A stretch of 5,534 nucleotides of DNA from an uncultured Clostridia bacterium (lineage in GTDB: Bacteria > Bacillota > Clostridia > Christensenellales > Borkfalkiaceae). Positions within the stretch are counted from its first letter, which is position 1. Each line of letters begins with the position of its first letter. Location: contig CATZIC010000084.1 of NCBI GenBank assembly GCA_958419945.1, positions 1-5,534 on the forward strand, given 5' to 3'. The translations under genes were made by a program, and so were the position numbers. The notes below the pieces were generated by a model, which was given only the letters and a program-made list of their open reading frames with translations, had not been told where the DNA came from and made no database searches. This document shows, piece by piece, positions 1 to 4,424 of the stretch.

Positions 1-111
1 ATGACCGTATGCGTCGGATTTTACTACGCATATTATTTTTTTTGGCGTAGCCGATTTTATTATCTCGAAATTTCGCTTAGCCTTTTCGAGATTTACGATT
101 ATTTTTTGCAA
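1..111 (-). CDS. alr: Alanine racemase, N-terminal fragment (runs off left edge)
   Basis: Alanine racemase is a cytoplasmic pyridoxal-phosphate (PLP) enzyme that interconverts L- and D-alanine, supplying D-alanine for peptidoglycan. Only the first 37 codons are visible; the frame is open to base 1. The translation begins LQKIIVNLEKAKRNF and ends VVKSDAYGH. The latter matches the family's PLP-attachment signature (V-x-K-[AS]-[DN]-[AS]-Y-G-H), with Lys31 as the expected Schiff-base lysine; family members usually carry it near residue 35-40. The N-terminal beta-strand followed by a helix containing Asn (VNLEKAKRNF) is also typical. I chose the TTG at 111-109 because a purine-rich site AAAGGGGGA lies 8-9 nt upstream, no ATG or GTG is available in frame, and the frame closes upstream at a TAA (162-160). 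It is co-directional with the phage-like operon but separated from it by two terminator-like hairpins, so it is probably an independently transcribed host gene. The identity rests on one short but very specific motif. Confidence 0.85.
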   Translation of the reverse strand, partial: MQKIIVNLEKAKRNFEIIKSATPKKIICVVKSDAYGH

Positions 112-239
112 TTTAATATTCCCCCTTTCATTATATTTGACGAAACTTTGATTTATTTTTTACGGCATTAAATAATTTATCGGCTTTTAGGTATGCTTAC
201 ACGCAAATAAATTCATTTTTGCATAAAAGTGTAAAATGT
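112..239 (-). promoter_or_regulatory. AT-rich gap upstream of alr, possible promoter region
   Basis: This roughly 130-bp stretch between the last terminator-like hairpin and alr holds no gene I can support. If alr has its own promoter it should be here. The best minus-strand candidate I can see is TTTACA (235-230), 18 nt, then TTTATT (211-206), which is weak. A perfect TATAAT at 135-130 has no recognisable -35 at 16-18 nt. It would also start the transcript inside the ribosome-binding site, so it is unlikely to be the main promoter. If the phage-like genes are an integrated prophage, the host-phage junction may lie in or near this stretch. Confidence 0.25.
121..129 (-). promoter_or_regulatory. 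Shine-Dalgarno site fixing the TTG start of alr
   Basis: The minus strand reads GAAAGGGGG, followed 9 nt later by TTG (111-109). It is the only strong ribosome-binding sequence near the open alr frame, and it decides for the non-ATG start. Confidence 0.65.
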
Positions 240-308
240 AAAAAAATACTCCGCAAGAAGGCCGTCTTTTTGAAAAAATTATTCGAAAAGCTTAGCCTTT
301 TTGCGGAG
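240..308 (-). terminator. Long hairpin plus U-tract ending the late operon
   Basis: Bases 308-295 pair with 262-249 as a 14-position stem that is perfect except for one A.C mismatch on the minus strand (300/257). After a small internal loop, an inner 9-position stem (290-282 with 274-266, one mismatch at 285/271) closes on a 7-nt loop. On the minus strand the outer stem ends in GCGGAG, then TA and seven T (246-240), as in an intrinsic terminator. It lies about 65 nt past the stop of the coiled-coil gene and before alr, where a boundary would be expected. The 60-nt stem-loop is long for a simple terminator. Both mismatches would be G.U pairs in a plus-strand RNA, but there the hairpin is not followed by a U-tract. 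Confidence 0.7.
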
Positions 309-317
309 CAAAAATTT

Positions 318-374
318 AAAAAAGTGCTTCTATAGGTCGGTTATTAAAGGTTTAATCTAAAACTAACCTATAGA
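318..374 (-). terminator. First hairpin after the operon, possible terminator
   Basis: A perfect 9-bp inverted repeat, TCTATAGGT (329-337 on plus) with ACCTATAGA (366-374), forms a stem starting directly after the TAA stop of the coiled-coil gene (377-375). The loop can itself fold as ATTAA/TTAAT (343-347 with 352-356). Six T follow on the minus strand (323-318), 5 nt after the stem. The stem is AT-rich and the U-run is offset, so alone it would be a modest terminator; with the hairpin at 308-249 it makes a tandem pair. A competing pairing, TAATCTA (353-359) with TAGATTA (371-377), would disrupt it. Confidence 0.5.
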
Positions 375-1250
375 TTAGTCGGCGGTGTTTTTACGGTTTT
401 CCAAAAGTTGACGAACGTACTCGTAATATTTACCGAGGTAATGCTTTACGGACTCGTTTGTTTCGTAAAGGGCAAGAGCCTCGGCGGGGTCTTCGATATT
501 TACATAGTCGTTTAAAACCTCGTAAATTCTTTCACGGTAACGGGGTTTTACCTCCTCCATATTTACCTCTTTGGGGTATTCGGTAGTGCCGTCTTCGCCG
601 GGGGCGTATTGGTCGGGCGTATAGAAAAGGTCAAGCGAGTTATTGTATTTAATAACTTCGTTAATCTTGTCGTCTCGTTCCTTTTTGAGTTCGTGAAGTC
701 TTACCTTTACGGCGTTTTCGTACTTTTCGTTTATGGAAGAAAGTTCCTTACCAAGGTCGGATTCGAGATCGTAAATTTCCTTGTTGAGTTTGTCTACGTA
801 CGCCTTGGTTTCGCCGTCCATTTTGTTTATTGCGTTTAATTTCTCGGTTTGAAGTCCTTTAAGCCCGCCGATTACCGCACTTGAACGCTGTATTCCCCTT
901 TTTAAGGTTTGGTTTTCCAAACTTTTTTGTGCCGAGTCATAGGACTGGTTTAAGCCCTGTTTGCGAACTTCAGCTCCCTCGATTTGGTCGTTAATCGACT
1001 CATAGAGGGACTTTTTCTTTCTGTCTGCCTCGTCTTTGGCACTCTGCAAAGTTTGATTTTTTGCAGTTTCGTAACTTGCTTTTGCAACTTCCAAAAGTTC
1101 GTCGTCGGTGGGCGGCGTATATGTTAGCGGGCGTGTTATATCGTCGCCGCCAACGTAGGTTTTATCCTTTCTTTGGGTGGTTCCGCCCTCCCCGTCATCA
1201 TTAGATCGGTCTATAAAATCCCTTCTGTATTTTTTTGATTGCTCTGTCAT
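375..1250 (-). CDS. Coiled-coil phage protein, last gene of late operon; candidate ejection or tail protein
   Basis: I do not recognise this 291-aa protein by sequence. Residues 1-46 are polar, Gly/Asp-rich and probably disordered. Residues 48-113 and 134-205 are strongly helical and charged (Lys/Glu/Ala/Leu) and should form long coiled coils. Between them lies a distinctive less-charged segment, KRGIQRSSAVIGGLKG (117-132), which may be a hinge or hairpin turn. A short Pro/Gly-rich linker (about 211-232) leads to a C-terminal helical segment rich in Tyr and Glu (234-287). There is no signal peptide or convincing membrane segment, and no enzyme motif. In P22-like phages the genes after gp4 and gp10 encode the tail needle and the internal proteins ejected with DNA, so an ejection or structural role fits position and composition; this is inference. 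A scaffold is unlikely because scaffold genes usually precede the capsid gene. The ATG start has a strong AAGGAGA site. The stop is followed at once by terminator-like hairpins. Confidence 0.85.
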   Translation of the reverse strand: MTEQSKKYRRDFIDRSNDDGEGGTTQRKDKTYVGGDDITRPLTYTPPTDDELLEVAKASYETAKNQTLQSAKDEADRKKKSLYESINDQIEGAEVRKQGLNQSYDSAQKSLENQTLKRGIQRSSAVIGGLKGLQTEKLNAINKMDGETKAYVDKLNKEIYDLESDLGKELSSINEKYENAVKVRLHELKKERDDKINEVIKYNNSLDLFYTPDQYAPGEDGTTEYPKEVNMEEVKPRYRERIYEVLNDYVNIEDPAEALALYETNESVKHYLGKYYEYVRQLLENRKNTAD

Positions 1251-1254
1251 AATT

Positions 1255-1261
1255 TCTCCTT
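1255..1261 (-). promoter_or_regulatory. Shine-Dalgarno of coiled-coil gene, overlapping the upstream stop
   Basis: AAGGAGA begins with the last two bases of the TAA stop (1262-1260) of the 71-aa gene and lies 4 nt from the ATG at 1250. The layout suggests coupled translation. The context GGAGA-AATT-ATGAC closely resembles that of the 71-aa gene (GGAGATAATTATGAC). Confidence 0.8.
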
Positions 1262-1475
1262 AAATAATTTCAAGTCGGCTTTTTACTCGACGAAGAATTT
1301 TTCCGCCGTCGAGCAAAAAAGCCTCGTCCCCGTAGCAAACGGGTGATTCGGTACCCAAATCGGTCCCGACCTCTCTTACGTAATTTTTTTGCCCGTCATT
1401 GCGGTAAACGAATAGCATATTTCCGTCTGAATCGATGCGGAATCTTCCGCCCTTTCCGATTGCGAATCTCGTCAT
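1260..1475 (-). CDS. Small beta-rich phage protein of unknown function
   Basis: A 71-aa protein I do not recognise. It is rich in alternating hydrophobic and polar residues with Gly/Asp turns (for example FRIDSDGNMLFVYRNDG at 12-28), suggesting a compact all-beta fold. It has one cysteine (Cys47), a basic C-terminus (RRVKSRLEII), and no signal peptide or membrane helix. The gene is credible despite its size. It has a strong AAAGGAGA site (1488-1481) before its ATG, sits in the operon 25 nt after the 285-aa gene, and its stop is built into the next gene's ribosome-binding site. Small proteins here in phage late operons are often minor tail or neck components or chaperones, but nothing in the sequence tells which. 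Confidence 0.75.
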   Translation of the reverse strand: MTRFAIGKGGRFRIDSDGNMLFVYRNDGQKNYVREVGTDLGTESPVCYGDEAFLLDGGKILRRVKSRLEII

Positions 1476-1500
1476 AATTATCTCCTTTTAAGGTCTTTTT

Positions 1501-2358
1501 TTATTTTGGGGGCTCTACGTACAGAGTTGCCGCTCTGTCGTAGCTGATAACCGCGACGGCTCCGCTATAGTTTGGGGTGGCCGCTATTTTGCAGGCGTTT
1601 TTTATACCCGTATGTGATACCGCTAAGCTTTCTCCGATTATTTCGCAGAACTTTACAGCGTTGTCCTTTATATAGTAACAGGCGGGCGAATTTTCACGAA
1701 CGCTTCCCGCAACCATTCTTGCGCCCTCTTCTATAACGGTCGCTGCATTTGCCGTGCCGCTTGTAAGGCTTAGTGATTCAGCGCTTAAAGTTCCGTTTGC
1801 CGATACCGTAAAAAGAGTTATTTCGTCCGTATTTACTCCCCTGCTTATCGAGGCGGAAATCACGTTTGCCTCTTCGTAGACAAGTTGCAATCCGCCGCTA
1901 TAAAGGTAAACAAGAACTTTTTTAAGCCTGTCGTCATAGTGACAAACTACCGTTTTTCCGTCCTGCCGTAACGTTGTGATAGCGCTTTCGTCGGGAAAGT
2001 CTTCTATATATCCGCTTAGCTTTACAGTGATTTTTTCAGGCTTAGCGCCCGCAAAATCCACTTCCAAAAGGTTTTCCCCGCGGACGGCTTCGGCAATAAA
2101 AATTGTCGAATTTTCCACGATAACGGGCTTATAGGCGGATATTTTGGTTCCGTTCAGTTTAAGTGTAACCTCGCCTTCATAAGAAAACTTTGTTTCCACC
2201 GTAACGCTGCCGCCTTTTACGCCGACGAATTTTACACGGTATTTTGTGCCTTCTGAACTTAAGTCGTCCTCGCCGTAAAATACGAGGCTTTTATATTCGG
2301 GAATCGTTCTTTCTTCCAGGGCGCGGATTTTCCGCTGCAACATGTAAACTGTGTCCAT
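1501..2358 (-). CDS. Beta-rich phage structural protein, possible tail-tip or host-contact protein
   Basis: I do not recognise this 285-aa protein by family. Residues 1-19 form a short amphipathic helix (YMLQRKIRALEERTIPE) that could oligomerise or anchor the protein to the tail. Residues about 24-118 look like a beta-sandwich (VKGGSVTVETKF, EGEVTLKLNG, KITVKLSGYIED). Residues about 125-285 are repeated short strands, for example GKTVVCHYDD, KVLVYLYSGG, DEITLFTVSANGTL and ACYYIKDNAVKFCEI, resembling beta-propeller blades. There is no catalytic motif, signal peptide or membrane segment. The gene follows the propeller-type hub gene by 7 nt, and an appendage attached to the tail tip is the natural guess. 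A needle like P22 gp26 is less likely because the coiled coil is only about 18 residues. The ATG at 2358 has AGGTGA just upstream, overlapping the previous stop. The gene call is firm; the function is open. Confidence 0.85.
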   Translation of the reverse strand: MDTVYMLQRKIRALEERTIPEYKSLVFYGEDDLSSEGTKYRVKFVGVKGGSVTVETKFSYEGEVTLKLNGTKISAYKPVIVENSTIFIAEAVRGENLLEVDFAGAKPEKITVKLSGYIEDFPDESAITTLRQDGKTVVCHYDDRLKKVLVYLYSGGLQLVYEEANVISASISRGVNTDEITLFTVSANGTLSAESLSLTSGTANAATVIEEGARMVAGSVRENSPACYYIKDNAVKFCEIIGESLAVSHTGIKNACKIAATPNYSGAVAVISYDRAATLYVEPPK

Positions 2359-2361
2359 TTT

Positions 2362-2367
2362 TCACCT
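2362..2367 (-). promoter_or_regulatory. Shine-Dalgarno of the 285-aa gene, overlapping the upstream stop
   Basis: AGGTGA starts with the last two bases of the TAG stop (2368-2366) of the hub gene and is 3 nt from the ATG at 2358. It implies coupled translation and fixes this start. Confidence 0.7.
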
Positions 2368-3796
2368 ATAGATACTGAATTTCCAAAAGCACTTTGGAAA
2401 CTTCGGCGTTGGAACTTCTCGACTTTATGGTTACCGAAAAGGTGTTCCCCTTTAAACCGACCGGCTGTTTTTGTCTTGTTTGGCTTCCGCAAAATACTAC
2501 CGTCTTTCTGCCTAAGTCGCTTTGAAAATCCAGTGTTACGTCGCTCCTTGTATACAAGCTTACGTACGACAAGGTTTTTTCGCCGTACACCCCGTAATCG
2601 CTTTTGTTTGACCGCCAAAGTTTTGTAAGCGGAATGCCGAATTTGCAGCCGTCCGACGATAAAGTGCCGAGTTCCGAATAGCCTTCCGCAAGTACGGCTA
2701 AGAATGAAAATCCGTCCCCTTCCACCTTTTCAAGGTCGTATGCGTTAAGCCCTTTACTTAAATAGAACTCTCTCGTACCGACGTCGTAACAAACTATCAT
2801 TTTCGAGGTTTCTTTGCCGAAGCGAAGATTCAAAGAGGCGTAAAACCTGCCGTTGTGATATACGGTGCTTATCGACTCGTTGTCGATGCCTTTCAGATAC
2901 TTGTCAAGTTCGGTCATTATGCGGTAGGAAGAAGAGCCGTTGAACAAATAAAACCCATCTTCGGCAAGGTAAATGACGTTTTTTCCGCACTCGCACACGG
3001 AATTACGGATAATTCTACCGGAATTCACGTACAGGCTTTCTGCCGTCATTTCAAGCTGATTGTTAAAGGCCGTAATGCGGTAAATGCCGTAGTTTGCAAA
3101 AGCGTAAAGGTAGCCGTCGAAACTTATTACCTTTAAAAGCCTGCCTGCTTTGCTACGAAAATCGATAAAGCCTGCCTCGTCAAGATTGACGTTCCAATTT
3201 GTCGGGTCGAAGGTTTTTGAGAACCAAAGTTCGGTTTCCGAGTCCCCCGTGGTTGCGAAAAGTCTTTCGTTATGTATACACATCGAGGTTATTTTCGGAG
3301 CATCGTAGCTACTAACCTTTTCGCCGTTATAAACGTATAAACTGCCTTCCGTGGAAAACATTATAGTGTCCTCGGAATTAAGCCTGTAGTTGACGTAAAA
3401 GGGCGTGGCTTCAAAGTTCAAGCCTTGAATTTTATTCATTTGTCCGGTTCCGGAATAGATCTTCCATTCGTAAACTTCGCCATTAGAAAACAAAACTAAA
3501 ATTCTGTCGTCTTTTTTTAGCAAGGTTTCATCGAATCTTTTATAAAAGAATATCTTTTGCGGAATAAGGTCTTTTGGTAAATCCGGTACGTAATGGTTAT
3601 CGTCAAGCAAGATTTCAAGCGGTTTTACGCCAAGCCCGCACTTTAAAGCGCCGTCGGTATAATCGAAGTTATAACTTGTTTCAGCTAAGGTGTTTTTGCC
3701 CAAATGTCCGTCTATACGCCCGTTAACGCTATTATTAAAGTCAAATAGATCGATTCGTCTTTTGGTTATTCCGCCCGTTTTAAAGTTTCCGTACAT
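2366..3796 (-). CDS. Beta-propeller-like phage tail hub / stabilisation protein (P22 gp10 / T7 gp12 type)
   Basis: A 476-aa protein with the hallmarks of propeller-type tail proteins of short-tailed phages, which assemble under the portal and adaptor, plug the DNA channel and receive tail appendages. The N-terminus (FDFNNSVNGRIDGHLGKN, 18-35, then NFDYTDGALKCGLG, 43-56) resembles the family opening in which each subunit lists its defined nodes and residues. Blade-like segments follow: RLFATTGDSETELWFSKTF plus DPTNW (179-201), ISFDGYLYAFANYGIYRIT (224-242), and VIYLAEDGFYLFNGSSSYRI (274-293). The C-terminal region (about 390-476) is a separate beta domain ending in LLEIQYL. No enzymatic motif is visible. 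The ATG is in a TGATG overlap with the adaptor gene, with AAGGGG (3811-3806) 9 nt upstream. The propeller-like fold is well supported by pattern; the choice of gp10/gp12 type follows from gene order. Confidence 0.75.
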   Translation of the reverse strand: MYGNFKTGGITKRRIDLFDFNNSVNGRIDGHLGKNTLAETSYNFDYTDGALKCGLGVKPLEILLDDNHYVPDLPKDLIPQKIFFYKRFDETLLKKDDRILVLFSNGEVYEWKIYSGTGQMNKIQGLNFEATPFYVNYRLNSEDTIMFSTEGSLYVYNGEKVSSYDAPKITSMCIHNERLFATTGDSETELWFSKTFDPTNWNVNLDEAGFIDFRSKAGRLLKVISFDGYLYAFANYGIYRITAFNNQLEMTAESLYVNSGRIIRNSVCECGKNVIYLAEDGFYLFNGSSSYRIMTELDKYLKGIDNESISTVYHNGRFYASLNLRFGKETSKMIVCYDVGTREFYLSKGLNAYDLEKVEGDGFSFLAVLAEGYSELGTLSSDGCKFGIPLTKLWRSNKSDYGVYGEKTLSYVSLYTRSDVTLDFQSDLGRKTVVFCGSQTRQKQPVGLKGNTFSVTIKSRSSNAEVSKVLLEIQYL

Positions 3797-4368
3797 CAGT
3801 ACCAGCCCCTTGGTTTGATTTTATTTACTTTGCGTTTTAGCATACAGCTTTGCAAAGATTTAAGATATCTGTCCCGCCATAAGACGGCCTGTTCGTACAT
3901 TCCCAAGTTTATCAAGGCTTCGGAAACGACCCCTTCCGCGATAACCCTGTCCGTTATCACGCTGTCAGAATATTCACCGTCATCCGTAATAGCACTTACG
4001 GGTTTATAGCAATACTCGTAAAGCACGGTGCATTCCTGCTCTTCCGTAGTAAAATACGTAGGATGAACCTTGAAATTCAGCGGGATATCCGACCTATAGA
4101 CCGACTTTATTTCAACCGGCTGCTTAGTAAAGTCCTTGTAATAGAACCGCTTGTCCGAACTTTTTAAATCCTCTTTGAAGGTTAACGGAAGGTATTCTTC
4201 GGAAAGTTCTGAAACGGTTATATTGTAGCACTTTAAAAGATCATCGGTCTGCTCCTTTTCCTCTTTGGTAAACTCGTCCTCGCCGCTTAAAACTTGAGTA
4301 ATTTTATCGGACAGTTTTTTATTGCCCATCAAAAATGCGGACAACGATAAAATATTTCCTACTTTCAT
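3796..4368 (-). CDS. Head-tail adaptor-like protein (P22 gp4 / T7 gp11 type)
   Basis: A 190-aa protein, close to the usual length of portal-binding adaptors of short-tailed phages, which form a ring beneath the portal and bridge it to the tail hub. Residues 1-60 are mainly helical. Residues about 64-124 form a beta region ending in ECTVLYEYCYKP (112-123), like the family pattern of a beta-strand followed by a 'YxxKP' turn. Residues about 135-178 are helices (TDRVIAEGVVSEALINLGMY, then EQAVLWRDRYLKSLQ), matching the conserved C-terminal helices of this group. The protein ends in a basic tail, KPRGWY. It lies directly downstream of the capsid gene and overlaps the propeller gene by one base, the expected order capsid - gp4 - gp10. 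The ATG has AAAGGAAG 6 nt upstream. A siphovirus gp6-like connector is an alternative, but such genes are normally followed by stopper and tail-tube genes, which are absent. Confidence 0.7.
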   Translation of the reverse strand: MKVGNILSLSAFLMGNKKLSDKITQVLSGEDEFTKEEKEQTDDLLKCYNITVSELSEEYLPLTFKEDLKSSDKRFYYKDFTKQPVEIKSVYRSDIPLNFKVHPTYFTTEEQECTVLYEYCYKPVSAITDDGEYSDSVITDRVIAEGVVSEALINLGMYEQAVLWRDRYLKSLQSCMLKRKVNKIKPRGWY

Positions 4369-4388
4369 AATTCTTCCTTTATTTTATT

Positions 4389-4419
4389 TTTGCCGTCCGC
4401 CAAATAAGCGGACGGCAAA
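4389..4419 (-). promoter_or_regulatory. GC-rich stem-loop between capsid and adaptor genes
   Basis: TGCCGTCCGC (4391-4400) pairs perfectly with GCGGACGGCA (4408-4417). Two A-T pairs extend it to 12 bp around a 7-nt loop (4401-4407). It starts 5 nt after the capsid stop and fills most of the 56-nt gap. On the minus strand it is followed by AAAATAAAAT, not a U-tract, so it is not a standard terminator. It could protect the 3' end of capsid mRNA, mark a processing site or cause partial termination, keeping capsid output above that of the low-copy adaptor. Confidence 0.65.
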
Positions 4420-4424
4420 TAATT

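Larger units (their letters stand above)
75..301. repeat. 12-bp direct repeat shared by alr and the operon-end hairpin
   Basis: GCTTAGCCTTTT occurs exactly at 75-86, inside the alr coding sequence, and at 290-301, inside the long hairpin that ends the phage operon. Both copies sit next to TCGAAA-type sequence, and the alr copy lies within an inverted repeat (ATCTCGAAA at 62-70 with TTTCGAGAT at 84-92). On the minus strand both read AAAAGGCTAAGC. A short fragment duplication or an attachment-site remnant is possible; chance cannot be excluded. Confidence 0.5.

Noticed and set aside
8..43. Plus-strand hairpin TATGCGT/ACGCATA followed by eight T, resembling a terminator
   Set aside because: The sequence is alr coding DNA on the opposite strand (Lys-Lys-Ile codons supply the T run), and no plus-strand gene precedes it in the window.
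99..131. Ten-codon leader-like frame (ATG at 131, TAA at 101-99) overlapping the alr start
   Set aside because: It contains the alr ribosome-binding site within its own codons, has no Shine-Dalgarno of its own and no attenuator-type residue run; likely chance in AT-rich DNA.
1..171. Plus-strand open frame beginning with ATG at base 1 (56 codons, Phe/Tyr-rich)
   Set aside because: It is antisense to the alr start and low in complexity. The minus-strand reading gives a specific enzyme signature, this one gives none.
192..234. Interleaved short inverted repeats (TATGC/GCATA and TTACAC/GTGTAA) in the alr upstream gap, suggesting a pseudoknot or riboswitch
   Set aside because: The stems are only 5 and 6 bp in very AT-rich sequence, and no known riboswitch core could be recognised.
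609..839. Plus-strand frames at 609-839, 2855-3136 and 3815-4009
   Set aside because: All are short, antisense to well-supported genes and lack initiation signals; the Val/Phe-rich 609 frame is the expected antisense of Lys/Glu-rich coiled coil.
1230..1240. A-run (AAAAAA) in codons 6-7 of the coiled-coil gene as a possible frameshift site
   Set aside because: Nothing useful is encoded in the alternative frames and there is no downstream stimulatory structure; it is simply a Lys-Lys pair.
2259..2618. Minus-strand 119-aa open frame bridging the hub and 285-aa genes
   Set aside because: It overlaps the end of the propeller gene and the start of the next gene in another frame. Its highly basic composition looks like an out-of-frame reading, and both overlapping genes have better start signals.
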